A DNA stretch of 64,000 nt, taken from positions 3,413,001 through 3,477,000 of the forward strand of contig NZ_CP107913.1 of NCBI RefSeq assembly GCF_036014115.1, in the 5' to 3' direction. A program made the translations under genes and the position numbers. The stretch is from Streptomyces sp. NBC_00448 (GTDB lineage: Bacteria; Actinomycetota; Actinomycetes; Streptomycetales; Streptomycetaceae). This document shows, piece by piece, positions 7,979-17,728 of the stretch. The notes under the pieces are model-generated. The model had not been told where the DNA came from and made no database searches. It worked only from the letters and a program-made list of their open reading frames with translations. The stretch's first letter is position 1, and every line of letters begins with the position of its first letter.

Positions 7979-9466
7979 GTGACGCAGACGCCGACAGGTG
8001 GCGTGCCTGTGCAGAGCCAAGGCCGAAGCCAGGTCCAGGGGTACGCAGGGGGATTGACCGGTGGGCCGCACCCCGGGGTGCAGCCGGAGCACGCCGCCGC
8101 ACCCGGAGCGGCCCCGCGCCGCGCCTGGGCGGAGTCCACGGCCCGGCTCCGCGCGGCGACCACCACCGAGCCCGGCCGGCTCCGCCTGATCGGCGCGGTC
8201 CTCGCCGTCCTCGTCATCGCGTTCGGCGCCGTCACCGCGTGGCAGGTCGCCGAACGGCAGTCCGCCGCGGGCCATGTGATCGACCACAGCGCCCCGTTGA
8301 GCGCGAACGCCGCCGAGATCTACCGCTCCCTCGCGGACGCGGACGCCACCGTCGCGGGCGGCTTCCTGGTCGGCGGCGAGGAGCCGAAGGAGGTGTCCGA
8401 CCGCTACCAGAGGGACATCACCACGGCCGCCAAGCTGATCGCCGACGCCGCCGCGAACAGCGCGGGCTCGCAGGAGGCCCGCACCCAGATCGCCACGCTG
8501 AACAGCCACCTCCCGCAGTACACCGAGCTGGTGGCGACCGCGCAGGCCGACAACCGGCAGGGCCTGCCGCTGGGCGGCGCCTACCTGCGGTACGCCGACA
8601 CGCAGATGCGCAAGCCGGGCGGCCTGCTGGACGCGGCCGACAAGCTGTACCAGGCCGAGAACGCCCGGCTGGGCTCCGACTACTCCGACGCGAAGGCGCT
8701 GCCGTACGCGTCGTGGGCGCTGGGCGTGATCGCGCTGGCCGCGCTGGTGTGGGCGCAGCGCCGCCACTACCGCCGTACCAACCGGGTGTTCAACCGGGGC
8801 ATGCTGACCGCGACCGCGGCGTCCGCGGTGGTGCTGCTGTGGCTGGTCGCGGCGCACACCGTGGCCCGTACCGACCTCGCCGACTCGTACACGCACGGCG
8901 CGAAGTCGATGCAGGTGCTCAACAACGCCCGGATCGCGGTGCTCCAGGCCCGCGGCGACGAGAACCTGACGCTGGTGGCGCGCGGTTCCGGCGACGAGTA
9001 CGAGTCGAAGTTCGAGAAGGAGATGGCCACGCTGGCCGGAAAGTCCACCGCCGCGAGCGCAAAGGGCGGCGGCGAGCTGGCCCAGGCGCTGGCGCTCGCC
9101 GACAAGGAGGCGGGCCGCGCACCGGTACGCTCCGCGATCGAGAACGCGAGCGGGTGGCGGCAGCGGCACACCCGCGAGCGCGCGGCCGACGACGGCGGCG
9201 ACTACACCACCGCGGTCGCCGAGGTGATCGGCGTGAAGAACAGCGGTGGCGAGTTCACGGTGGCGAACACCACGCAGGAGAGCTTCAGCGCGGTCGACAC
9301 CAGCCTGGGCAAGGCCATCGCGCAGGAGCAGAAGGAGTTCCACCAGTCCGCGACCGACGGCCGCGGCGCGCTGTCGCTGCTGCCGTACGGCGCGGGCCTG
9401 CTGGCCGCGCTCGCCGCGGGCGCCGCGCTGATCGGCATCGGGCGGCGCCTGTCGGAGTACCGGTGA
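7979..9466 (+). CDS. glnX: GlnX-like four-helix membrane signal transducer
   Basis: Predicted membrane partner of the GlnH binding protein next door. Starting at the GTG at 7979 (GGGGAGG just upstream), 495 residues carry a cytoplasmic N-tail, TM1 near residue 70, an outside helical domain of about 150 residues, TM2 near 243, TM3 near 275, a second outside helical domain and TM4 near 468, ending in a short basic tail. This layout, with two external four-helix-type domains, matches GlnX of Mycobacterium and Corynebacterium, encoded beside glnH and pknG there too. In those genera GlnX is thought to pass amino-acid occupancy of GlnH to the kinase PknG. The N-terminal 50 residues are Gly/Ala/Pro-rich and poorly conserved in look. 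Confidence 0.75.
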   Translation: MTQTPTGGVPVQSQGRSQVQGYAGGLTGGPHPGVQPEHAAAPGAAPRRAWAESTARLRAATTTEPGRLRLIGAVLAVLVIAFGAVTAWQVAERQSAAGHVIDHSAPLSANAAEIYRSLADADATVAGGFLVGGEEPKEVSDRYQRDITTAAKLIADAAANSAGSQEARTQIATLNSHLPQYTELVATAQADNRQGLPLGGAYLRYADTQMRKPGGLLDAADKLYQAENARLGSDYSDAKALPYASWALGVIALAALVWAQRRHYRRTNRVFNRGMLTATAASAVVLLWLVAAHTVARTDLADSYTHGAKSMQVLNNARIAVLQARGDENLTLVARGSGDEYESKFEKEMATLAGKSTAASAKGGGELAQALALADKEAGRAPVRSAIENASGWRQRHTRERAADDGGDYTTAVAEVIGVKNSGGEFTVANTTQESFSAVDTSLGKAIAQEQKEFHQSATDGRGALSLLPYGAGLLAALAAGAALIGIGRRLSEYR

Positions 9467-9528
9467 GCGGCGTGCGAACGTACCGAGGGTGGGGCCGGTC
9501 CGGCCGGGTGGAGACGAGGGAGGTCGCG

Positions 9529-10527
9529 GTGAGCCGTACAGCACGTGGATGGGGCGGGGTCGCGACGATGGCGGTGGCCTGCGCGCTGACCGTCACGGCG
9601 GCGCTGAGCCCGCTGGGTGTCGGGCCGTTCGGCGGCACCTCGGGGGCAGGGCGTACGTCGTCGCCCGCGAGCGGCGGGCCGGTCGCGCACGCGCGGGACG
9701 CCGCCGCCACCGACTCCGGCACCTGCACCACGCCCGAGGCGAGCCTGTCGCCGTCGTCCGGCTCCACCGACGGAGCGGCCGTGGAACGGATCAGGAAGCG
9801 CGGGCGGCTGATCGTCGGCGTGGACCAGAACAGCTATCTGTGGGGCTTCCGCGACCCGGAGACCGGCGCCATCGCGGGCTTCGACATCGAGATCGTGAAG
9901 GCCATCGCCCAGAACATCCTGGGCAGTTCGGCGAAGGTGCAGTACCTGACCGTGCCGACGAACAAGCGTGTGCTCGACATACAGCAGCACAAGGTGGACA
10001 TGGTGGTGCGCACCATGTCCATCACCTGCTCCCGGTTGAAGGACGTGGCCTTCTCCATCGCCTACTTCGAGGCCGGCCAGCAACTGCTGGTCCCGAAGGA
10101 CTCGCCGATCACCGGGTACAACGACAGCCTCAAGGGCAAGACGGTGTGCACCGCGTCGAGTTCGACCGGGGAGGCCAAGCTGAAGCAGGGCGCGCACGGC
10201 GCGAAGATCAAGCCGGTCGACAACCAGCTGGACTGCCTGGTGCTGCTGCAACTCGGCCTGGTCGACGCGGTGTTCACCGACAACGCGCTCGCCGCAGGAC
10301 AGGCCGCGCAGGACCCGACCGTGCACCTGGTGGGAACTCCCGTCACCGAGGAGCCGTACGGTGTGGCCATGAACCTGGACGACCAGGACCTGGTGCGCCG
10401 GGTCAACCAGGTGCTGGTGGCCTACGAGGCGGGCGGCGCGAACAGCGAGTGGATGCACCAGTACCAGACCTGGCTCGCCAAGGACCTGCCGGACGTCACG
10501 GGACCGCCGCAACCGAAGTACAAATAA
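9529..10527 (+). CDS. glnH: GlnH-like periplasmic amino-acid (Glu/Asp type) binding protein
   Basis: Solute-binding family 3 protein: after a signal sequence and Ser/Thr-rich linker the domain starts with RIRKRGRLIVGVDQNSYLWG, then FRDPETGAIAGFDIEI, typical of polar amino-acid receptors. The GTG at 9529 follows AGGGAGG (9517-9523) by five bases; an upstream in-frame GTG at 9463 overlaps the glnX stop (GTGA) and would add 22 residues lacking signal-peptide character. A Cys at residue 18 lies inside the hydrophobic segment (AVAC), not in a standard lipobox, so anchoring may be by uncleaved signal or through GlnX. No permease or ATPase genes accompany it, which argues for sensing and not transport. 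Confidence 0.78.
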   Translation: MSRTARGWGGVATMAVACALTVTAALSPLGVGPFGGTSGAGRTSSPASGGPVAHARDAAATDSGTCTTPEASLSPSSGSTDGAAVERIRKRGRLIVGVDQNSYLWGFRDPETGAIAGFDIEIVKAIAQNILGSSAKVQYLTVPTNKRVLDIQQHKVDMVVRTMSITCSRLKDVAFSIAYFEAGQQLLVPKDSPITGYNDSLKGKTVCTASSSTGEAKLKQGAHGAKIKPVDNQLDCLVLLQLGLVDAVFTDNALAAGQAAQDPTVHLVGTPVTEEPYGVAMNLDDQDLVRRVNQVLVAYEAGGANSEWMHQYQTWLAKDLPDVTGPPQPKYK

Positions 10528-10701
10528 GGGAAGGGGTGTTCCGACGCGTACGGCGGTCTCGGCCGGCACGGCGCACGCGCGGGACGCGCGGGACACGCGG
10601 AGCAGAACGGGCAGGGCAGGCGGGGCAGGCACGAAGGGCACGGCGACGATCACGGCAGTCGGAGCGGGCAGGGCAGGCACGGCAGACGGGAAGAGGGTGT
10701 G

Positions 10702-11994
10702 ATGGCGGTCGTGGGAGCATCCGGACCGGTGATGGGCCGGGAGGACGTGGATCTCGCGCTGGAGCGGCTCGGCGCCGAGCACGAAGCCGTCGAGACCTCC
10801 CTGCTCGCCCTCCAGGACCACTCCGGGCGCAGGCTGCTCGAAGGCGCCGAGTTGACCGGTGTCACCAAGGAGCGGTGGCAGCGCACCGACACGGCGGTCA
10901 CCGCGCTGTGGGCGCACTTCGAGGCGTACACCGAGGCGTTGACCGCCGCCCGCGAGCTGCGGGCCCGCCGCCGCTGGCCGACCCAGACCGAACTCGCCCG
11001 GCTCACCGAGCTGTTGCGCGGCGACGGGATCACCGTGCTGGGCGGCACCGTGCCGGACCACGAGCGCTCGCTGACCGGACCGGCCCGCGTCAGCGAGCAG
11101 ATGAGCCTGGACGAACTGGTCCGGCGGATGAACAGCTGGTACGACCAGGCCATGGAGACGGTGGCCGCCGCCGACGCCGTGTGGTCCGCGCTGCCGGCCA
11201 GGATCGACCTGCTGGCCGCCGAGACGCAGCGGGTCCGCTCGCTGGCGCACTCGGTCGGCGTCCGCCCGGGCGGCCACCCCGCAGGTGACGAACTGGAAGC
11301 GCTGGTCGAGGAGTTGACGCGGCTCCGGGCCCGTACGGTCTCCGACCCGCTGGCCTTCTGGAACCCGCGCCCGGCCCCCGGCCGCCCCGACACCTCGCGC
11401 TACGACGACGCCGGCCGGTGCCTGGAGGAGATCCGCCGCGAGGTCGAGGCGGTCCTGCACGTGCGCGACGACGCCGAACACCGGCTCGGGCGGCTGCGCG
11501 ACGTGATGTCCCGGGCCGACCGCACCCTCACCGAGGCCCGCGGCGCCCGGGTCGAGGTGCTGTCGAAGATCCTCGCCTCCGACGTGCCCGCGGTCAGCGG
11601 CCCGGCCGCCGCGCTGCACGAACAGCTCGGCGCGGCCGAGCAGTTCGCCAGGACCGCGCAGTGGCACCGGCTCTCCCCGCTGCTGGACAGCCTGGAGGGG
11701 CACGCCGACGACGAACTGCTGCGGGCCCGGGAGTCGTTGACCGCGGTGACCGCCCCACTGGCGGTCCGCGCCGAGCTGCGCGGCCGGCTCGACGCGTACC
11801 GGGCGAAGGTGGCCCGGCTCGGCATGGCCGAGGACCCGGTGCTGATCGAACGGTACGACCAGGCGCGGCGGCTGCTGTGGAGCGCTCCGTGCGACCTCGG
11901 CGCGGCCGAACGGGCCGTACGCCGCTACCAGCAGGCGGTCACGGAGCTGGGCAGCACCCCGCGCACCCCCACCGACCGCCGGGGGCCGGCATGA
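10702..11994 (+). CDS. Conserved all-helical protein of unknown function in the PknG locus
   Basis: I do not recognise a named family. The 430-residue product is strongly helical, rich in Ala, Arg, Leu and Glu, with several amphipathic segments and no signal peptide, membrane helix or cysteine motif. The start is the ATG at 10702 (a GTG directly before it at 10699 is equivalent); AGAGGG lies just upstream. It lies between glnH and the kinase gene in the same direction, 174 bases after glnH. Position and coiled-coil character suggest an adaptor between membrane sensor and kinase, but this is inference. Confidence 0.7.
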   Translation: MAVVGASGPVMGREDVDLALERLGAEHEAVETSLLALQDHSGRRLLEGAELTGVTKERWQRTDTAVTALWAHFEAYTEALTAARELRARRRWPTQTELARLTELLRGDGITVLGGTVPDHERSLTGPARVSEQMSLDELVRRMNSWYDQAMETVAAADAVWSALPARIDLLAAETQRVRSLAHSVGVRPGGHPAGDELEALVEELTRLRARTVSDPLAFWNPRPAPGRPDTSRYDDAGRCLEEIRREVEAVLHVRDDAEHRLGRLRDVMSRADRTLTEARGARVEVLSKILASDVPAVSGPAAALHEQLGAAEQFARTAQWHRLSPLLDSLEGHADDELLRARESLTAVTAPLAVRAELRGRLDAYRAKVARLGMAEDPVLIERYDQARRLLWSAPCDLGAAERAVRRYQQAVTELGSTPRTPTDRRGPA

Positions 11995-12153
11995 GCGGGC
12001 ACCCGCGCACGACCGGGGCGACCGTCACCCGTAGAGGCACGGATACGGGTCCGGGTTCGTGTGCGGCTTCGGCCGCGGCCACGGACCCGCGCGCGACGAT
12101 CGGCAGCAGTACGGAAATGGCGTCAGGGACAGGGAAAGGCTGAGGGGGAGACC

Positions 12154-14868
12154 GTGAGCGAGTGCCAGCGACCCGGCTGCGACGGGACCTTGGAGGACAT
12201 GGGCGGCGGGGACCTGTACTGCGGCACCTGCGGTCTGGCGCCCGTGGTGGTGGCCGCACCCGCGGGACCGGTGCCGGGCGCGGGCGCCGTGGGCGGGTTC
12301 GGCGCGGGCTCCGGCGGCGCGGCCGTCCCCGGCGCGCGCTCCGGCACGGACTCCGGGCAGTCCTCGGCCGGCAGCTCCTCCGCGCGCTCCTCCCGCTCGT
12401 CCCGCTCCTCCACCTCCCAGGCGTCCCGCCGTTCGGTGTCGGGCCGGCTCTCCCAGTCGCTGGCCGGCAGCTCCACCGGCCGCTCGGTGTCGGTGCGCAC
12501 CACCCGCGGCACCGGCAGCGGCCCCACCCGCGGCAAGCTGGGCGCCGGCCTGGTCAGCGTGCCGACGGTGCCGAAGCCCGACCCGGCCGCCGCGGTGCTG
12601 GAGAACCCCGAGGTGCCCGAGCGCAAGCGCTACTGCAGCAAGGGCGACTGCGGCGCGCCGGTCGGCCGCAGCCGCGAGGGGCGGCCCGGCCGCACCGAGG
12701 GCTACTGCACCAAGTGCGGGCACCCGTACTCCTTCACGCCCAAGCTGCGCCCGGGCGACCTGGTGCACGGGCAGTACCACGTGATGGGCTGCCTGGCGCA
12801 CGGCGGACTCGGCTGGATCTACCTCGCGGTGGACCGGGCGGTCTCCGACCGCTGGGTGGTGCTCAAGGGCCTGCTGGACACCGGCGACGAGGACGCGCTG
12901 GCCGCCGCGCTCTCCGAGCGGCGCTTCCTCGCCGAGATCGAGCACCCCAACATCGTGCGGATCTACAACTTCGTCGAGCACCTCGACCAGCGCACCGGCA
13001 CCCTCGACGGCTACATCGTGATGGCGTACGTCGGCGGCAAGTCGCTCAAGGAGATCGCCAACGAGCGCCGCGCCCCCGACGGCAAGCGCGAGCCGCTGCC
13101 GGTCGCGCAGGCCATCGCGTTCGCCATCGAGGCGCTGGACGCGCTCGGCCACCTGCACAGCCGCAACCTGCTGTACTGCGACTTCAAGGTGGACAACGCG
13201 ATCCAGACCGAGGACCGGCTCGAACTGATCGACATGGGCGCGGTGCGCCGGATGGACGACACCGAGTCGGCGATATACGGCACGGTCGGCTACCAGGCAC
13301 CGGAGGTGGCGGAGGTCGGCCCGTCGGTCGCCTCCGACCTCTACACCGTCGCCCGCACCCTGGCGGTGCTGACCTTCGACTTCCAGGGCTACACCAACAT
13401 CTTCGTGGACAGCCTGCCCGACCCGGACAAGATCGAGGTCTTCCGGCGCTACGAGTCCTTCTACCGGCTGCTGGTGCGCGCCACCGACCCGGACCCGCAC
13501 AAGCGGTTCGCCTCGGCCGAGGAGATGTCCGACCAGCTGCTCGGCGTGCTGCGGGAGGTCGTCGCCCTGGAGTCGGGCTCGCCGCGGCCGGCCCTGTCCA
13601 CCCTGTTCGGTCCCGAACTGCGCGTGGTGGACACCCAGTTGGTGCGGCCGGTGACCGGCGACACCTCGCGGCTCGGCGCGGTGCGCCCGCCCGACGGACA
13701 CCGGCGGTCCAGAAAGGACAAGGGCGCCCCGGCGCTGCCGGCCGCTCCCGCGGGTGCGCCGGGGCTGCCGGGCGCGCCCCCCGCGGCGCTTCCCGGGCAG
13801 GTCGCGCAGGCCGCGCCGGCCGGGGTGTTCGGGCCCGCGACGGGTGGCGCCACGCCGCCGCCCGGTCTGCCCGTCGCACCGCAGGCACCCACCGGGGCTC
13901 CGGCGGGCGGCGGTTGGGGCCCGGGCCGACCGATCGTCTCCCGGCTCGACGCGGCCGCGGCCGTACTCGCGCTGCCCGTACCGCATGTGGACTCCACCGA
14001 CCCCAACGCGGGCTTCCTGGCCGGCATCGCGGCCGCCGCCCCCGGCGAGATGGTGACCGCGCTGCGGTCGGCGCCGCTCGACTCCGTGGAGAAGCGGCTG
14101 CGCGAGCTGCGGGCCCTGCTGGAGCTGGACGACACCGCCGGCGCCCAGGAGGTGCTGAGCGGCCTCGACGGCTCCGGCGACGACAGCGCCGACTGGCGGG
14201 TGGTCTGGCACCGCGGGCTGGTCGGCCTGTGCACCGCCGACCACGCGACGGCGGCGCTCAGCTTCGACGCGGTCTACGACGCGTTCCCCGGCGAGCCCGC
14301 GCCGAAGCTGGCCCTGGGCATCTGCGCGGAGGTGCTCGGGCAGCTCGACAACGCCGCCGAGTACTACCGCCTGGTGTGGACCACCGACCACAGCTACGTC
14401 AGCGCGGCCTTCGGGCTGGCCCGGGTGCTGCTGAAGTCCGGTGACCGGGTCGGCGCGGTGCGCGCGCTGGAGTCGGTGCCCGAGTCCTCCATCCACTACA
14501 CCGCCGCCCGGGTCGCCGCGATACGCGCCCGGCTGCGCGACCGGGCCCCGCAGGAGCCACTGCTGCCCGACCTGCACGCGGCGGCCCGCCAGGTCGAGGA
14601 CCTCCAGCGGCAGGGCCTGGACCACGACCGTCGCGAGCAGCTCGCCACGGAGGTGTACGGCAGCGCGCTGGACTGGGTGCTGGCCGGCCGGACCGGCGCG
14701 GGCACCGCGCCGACCGGGCCGGTGCTCGGTGCCGAACTGGACGAGCGCGGACTGCGGTTCGGCCTTGAGCGGTCCTACCGGGTGCTCGCCCGGCTGGCCC
14801 GCCAGGGCGGTACGAGGATCGAACTGGTGGAGCGGGCCAACCGCTTCCGCCCCAGGACCTGGGTGTAA
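12154..14868 (+). CDS. pknG: PknG-type serine/threonine protein kinase with zinc ribbons and TPR tail
   Basis: Soluble kinase of 904 residues. Order: zinc ribbon (CQRPGC...YCGTCG, residues 3-32); Ser/Thr/Arg-rich linker (about 65-130); rubredoxin-like zinc site (YCSKGDCG...YCTKCG, about 160-192); kinase domain from about 203 with Gly loop GCLAHGGLGW, Lys238 in VVLKG, catalytic Asp343 in YCDFKVDN (replacing HRD, as in PknG) and Asp360 in DMGA (replacing DFG); Pro/Ala linker; TPR-like helices from about 600 to the end. M. tuberculosis PknG has the same rubredoxin-kinase-TPR order in 750 residues; the extra N-terminal ribbon and long linkers account for the larger size. In relatives PknG phosphorylates the FHA protein OdhI/GarA and adjusts glutamate metabolism. 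GTG at 12154 follows GAGGGGGAG. Confidence 0.88.
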   Translation: MSECQRPGCDGTLEDMGGGDLYCGTCGLAPVVVAAPAGPVPGAGAVGGFGAGSGGAAVPGARSGTDSGQSSAGSSSARSSRSSRSSTSQASRRSVSGRLSQSLAGSSTGRSVSVRTTRGTGSGPTRGKLGAGLVSVPTVPKPDPAAAVLENPEVPERKRYCSKGDCGAPVGRSREGRPGRTEGYCTKCGHPYSFTPKLRPGDLVHGQYHVMGCLAHGGLGWIYLAVDRAVSDRWVVLKGLLDTGDEDALAAALSERRFLAEIEHPNIVRIYNFVEHLDQRTGTLDGYIVMAYVGGKSLKEIANERRAPDGKREPLPVAQAIAFAIEALDALGHLHSRNLLYCDFKVDNAIQTEDRLELIDMGAVRRMDDTESAIYGTVGYQAPEVAEVGPSVASDLYTVARTLAVLTFDFQGYTNIFVDSLPDPDKIEVFRRYESFYRLLVRATDPDPHKRFASAEEMSDQLLGVLREVVALESGSPRPALSTLFGPELRVVDTQLVRPVTGDTSRLGAVRPPDGHRRSRKDKGAPALPAAPAGAPGLPGAPPAALPGQVAQAAPAGVFGPATGGATPPPGLPVAPQAPTGAPAGGGWGPGRPIVSRLDAAAAVLALPVPHVDSTDPNAGFLAGIAAAAPGEMVTALRSAPLDSVEKRLRELRALLELDDTAGAQEVLSGLDGSGDDSADWRVVWHRGLVGLCTADHATAALSFDAVYDAFPGEPAPKLALGICAEVLGQLDNAAEYYRLVWTTDHSYVSAAFGLARVLLKSGDRVGAVRALESVPESSIHYTAARVAAIRARLRDRAPQEPLLPDLHAAARQVEDLQRQGLDHDRREQLATEVYGSALDWVLAGRTGAGTAPTGPVLGAELDERGLRFGLERSYRVLARLARQGGTRIELVERANRFRPRTWV

Positions 14869-14872
14869 ACCG

Positions 14873-16267
14873 ATGCCACCACTGCCCGAGTCGGCGCCCT
14901 CGGCGCCCACGGCCCGCCCGACGATCTGCCCGGGCTGCTCCGAACCCCAGGCCCCCGACGACCGGTTCTGCGGGGGCTGCGGCCGCGACCTGAGCGCGCC
15001 GCCGCCCGAGCCCGAGCCGGATGCGTCGGAGCCGAACGCGTCGGCGCAGGGTGTTCCGGCGCCGGGTGCTCCCGCGCCGGACGCGCCGGGTCTCGACGCC
15101 GCCGCGCCCGCCGTGAACGGCGCCGCCGCCGACGCCACCGGTGCCTTCCTGCTCGCTCCCCCACGCAGCGGCTCCTCCGAGGACACCCTCCCGCTCGGCT
15201 TCACCGCCCGGCTCTCCGACGGGGGCGAGAACGGCGACGACGAAGGCGAACCGACGGCGGGCGGCGGCCCGGCCGCGACCGGGACCGGGAACGCGAACGC
15301 AACCGGGAGCAGGAACGGGACCGGCTCGACCGGCCGTTCGGCCACGACCGGCACGGTGTGCGTGGCCTGCGGCCTCGGCGGGGTGGACGACGACGGCTAC
15401 TGCGAGCACTGCGGGCACGCGCAGCCCCGCCAACGCGACCACCAGGAGAAGGAGTTGGAGGGCGTGGCCGCGGTGAGCGACCGCGGCCTGCGGCACCACC
15501 GCAACGAGGACGCGTTCATGCTCGGCACCGCCGCCCTGCCCGACGGCAGCGCCGCCGTCGTGGCCGTGGTGTGCGACGGCGTGTCCACCGCCTACCGTCC
15601 CGACGACGCGTCCGCCGCGGCCTCCGCCGCCGGCAGCGAGTCGCTGCTCGCCGCCCTGGAACGCGGCACCTCCCCCGACGACGCGATGCGCGACGCGCTG
15701 ATGGCCGCGTTCGACGCGGTGGGCGCGCTGGCCGAGGAGGAGTCGCCGGAGCCGATCACCGCGCACCACAACGCCCCGGCGTGCACCTGCGTCAGCGCGG
15801 TCATCACCGGCCCGGTCTTCACCGTCGGCTGGATCGGCGACAGCCGCGCGTACTGGGTTCCGGACGACCGCCGCACGCCCGCCGCACGCCTCACCGAGGA
15901 CGACTCGTGGGCGGCGCGGATGGTCTCGGCCGGGCTGATGTCGGAGGCCGAGGCGTACGCCGACGAGCGGGCGCACGCGATCACCGGCTGGCTGGGCGCG
16001 GACGCGGTGGAGGTCGATCCGCACGTGGCGGCCTTCCAGCCGGAGGGCCCGGGCGTGATCGTGGTGTGCACCGACGGACTGTGGAACTACGCCGAATCGG
16101 CCGCGGAGATGGCCGAGGCGCTGCCGGCCGACGCCCGTACCCGGCCGCTGGCGAGCGCGCGTTCGCTGCTCGGCCTGGCCCTCGACGGCGGCGGCCACGA
16201 CAACGTAACGGTCGCGGTGCTGCCGTTCCCGGCAAGCGTCGCACGGGCAGGATTCCCCTCCGCCTAG
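14873..16267 (+). CDS. PP2C-family protein phosphatase with double zinc ribbon
   Basis: Probable phosphatase partner of the kinase, four bases downstream of its stop. The first ribbon is CPGCSEPQ...FCGGCG (residues about 20-45), then a 110-residue low-complexity Ala/Pro/Gly linker, a second ribbon CVACG...YCEHCG (about 162-185), then a PP2C domain: NEDAF with Asp213, VVCDGVS with Asp235, GWIGDSRAYWV, TDGLWNYAES and GGHDNVTVAVL, i.e. all metal-binding aspartates. Total 464 residues. No strong ribosome site lies before the ATG at 14873, so translation probably depends on coupling to pknG. The opposing kinase and phosphatase in one transcript suggest a reversible switch. Confidence 0.87.
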   Translation: MPPLPESAPSAPTARPTICPGCSEPQAPDDRFCGGCGRDLSAPPPEPEPDASEPNASAQGVPAPGAPAPDAPGLDAAAPAVNGAAADATGAFLLAPPRSGSSEDTLPLGFTARLSDGGENGDDEGEPTAGGGPAATGTGNANATGSRNGTGSTGRSATTGTVCVACGLGGVDDDGYCEHCGHAQPRQRDHQEKELEGVAAVSDRGLRHHRNEDAFMLGTAALPDGSAAVVAVVCDGVSTAYRPDDASAAASAAGSESLLAALERGTSPDDAMRDALMAAFDAVGALAEEESPEPITAHHNAPACTCVSAVITGPVFTVGWIGDSRAYWVPDDRRTPAARLTEDDSWAARMVSAGLMSEAEAYADERAHAITGWLGADAVEVDPHVAAFQPEGPGVIVVCTDGLWNYAESAAEMAEALPADARTRPLASARSLLGLALDGGGHDNVTVAVLPFPASVARAGFPSA

Positions 16268-16333
16268 CTCTCGCCGGCGCGACGCGCACGGCGGGGGGCG
16301 GACGAGCAATGGCGTGAAGGAGCACAGGAAGCG

Positions 16334-17659
16334 ATGCCAAGTCTTTCGAAGTCGAACGTGCCGCAGTTCTCGGTGGACGTGTACCAGAACGAGTACCTGC
16401 CCGAGGGCGGCCGCGAGGTCAACGCGATCGTCACGGTGACCTCGACCGGCGGCGGCACCTCGGGCGGCCGCCCGCTGCCGGGCGACGCGGCGGCGGCCGG
16501 CGTGGTCATCATGGTCGACTGCTCCGGCTCGATGGAGTATCCGCCGACGAAGATGCGCAACGCGCGGGACGCGACCGCGGTCGCCATCGACACGTTGCGC
16601 GACGGGGTGTCGTTCGCGGTGGTGGCCGGCACCCACCAGGCCCGCGAGGTCTACCCGGCCAACGGCGGCCTGGCGGTGGCCGATCCGAGCACCCGCGCGC
16701 AGGCCAAGCAGGCGCTGCGCAAGCTCACCGCGGGCGGCGGCACCGCGATCGGCACCTGGCTGCGGCTCGCCGACCGGCTGCTGGCCGGCTCCGATGTGGC
16801 GATACGGCACGGCATCCTGCTCACCGACGGCCGCAACGAGCACGAGAAGCCGGAGGACCTGCACAGCGCCCTGGACGCCTGCTCCGGCCGCTTCACCTGC
16901 GACGCGCGCGGGGTGGGCACGGACTGGGAGGTCAAGGAGGTCACCGGGATCGCCTCGGCGCTGCTCGGCACGGTGGACATCGTCGCCGACCCGGCCGGTC
17001 TGGCCGGCGACTTCCAGGCGATGATGGAGAACGCGATGGGCAAGGAGGTCGCGGACGTCGGCCTGCGGCTGTGGACCCCGCAGAACGCCGAGATCGCCTT
17101 CGTCAAGCAGGTCGCGCCGACCGTGGAGGACCTTACCGAGCGGCGTGCGCGGACCGGGCCGCGGATGGGCGACTACCCGACCGGGTCATGGGGCGACGAG
17201 TCACGCGACTACCACGTCTGCGTGAAGGTGCCGCCGGCCGTCGTCGGCCAGGAGATGCTCGCGGCCCGGGTGTCGCTGGTGCTGCCGGAGCCCGACGGCA
17301 CCACGCAGGTGCTGGCGCAGGGGCTGGTCCGGGCGCTGTGGACCGACGACATGGCGGCCTCGACCCGGATCAGCCCGCAGGTGGCGCACTACACCGGGCA
17401 GGCCGAGTTGGCGCAGGCCATCCAGCAGGGCCTGGAGGCCCGCAAGTCCGGGGATCTGGACTCCGCGACCGCCAAGCTGGGCCGCGCGGTGCAGCTCGCC
17501 AGCGCCTCGGGCAACGAGGACACTGCCAAGCTGCTGGCCAAGGTGGTCGACGTGGTGGACGCGGTGAACGGTACTGTGCGGTTGAAGCCCAAGGTCGCCG
17601 ACGCCGACGAGATGACCTTGGAGACGCGGTCCACAAAGACCGTACGCGTGAAAAAGTAA
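16334..17659 (+). CDS. von Willebrand factor A (vWA) domain protein of the kinase/phosphatase locus
   Basis: Cytoplasmic 441-residue protein with an intact MIDAS: Asp62-Cys-Ser64-Gly-Ser66 in MVDCSGSME, a Thr-containing loop (GGGTAIGTWL) and the late Asp in LLTDGRNEH. An N-terminal beta-rich segment (FSVDVYQNEYLPEGGREV) precedes it; the C-terminal part, after about residue 230, is a mixed region with a helical hairpin near the end (SGDLDSATAKLGRAVQLA), reminiscent of a TPR. It probably acts as a metal-dependent scaffold. vWA, kinase, PP2C and FHA genes occur together in several bacterial signalling clusters, which supports function as a set. Confidence 0.82.
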   Translation: MPSLSKSNVPQFSVDVYQNEYLPEGGREVNAIVTVTSTGGGTSGGRPLPGDAAAAGVVIMVDCSGSMEYPPTKMRNARDATAVAIDTLRDGVSFAVVAGTHQAREVYPANGGLAVADPSTRAQAKQALRKLTAGGGTAIGTWLRLADRLLAGSDVAIRHGILLTDGRNEHEKPEDLHSALDACSGRFTCDARGVGTDWEVKEVTGIASALLGTVDIVADPAGLAGDFQAMMENAMGKEVADVGLRLWTPQNAEIAFVKQVAPTVEDLTERRARTGPRMGDYPTGSWGDESRDYHVCVKVPPAVVGQEMLAARVSLVLPEPDGTTQVLAQGLVRALWTDDMAASTRISPQVAHYTGQAELAQAIQQGLEARKSGDLDSATAKLGRAVQLASASGNEDTAKLLAKVVDVVDAVNGTVRLKPKVADADEMTLETRSTKTVRVKK

Positions 17660-17728
17660 CCGTCGGGTACTACGTGCTCGCGCACAACCTTGGGAGCCGC
17701 CCGACCGGGCGGAGGGGGAGCCGACGCC

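Noticed and set aside
11991..12143. 50-codon frame starting at an ATGA overlap after the helical-protein gene
   Set aside because: The coupling geometry is attractive, but the product is low-complexity Gly/Thr/Ala/Ser without homology signals and ends before the pknG ribosome site; probably noncoding.
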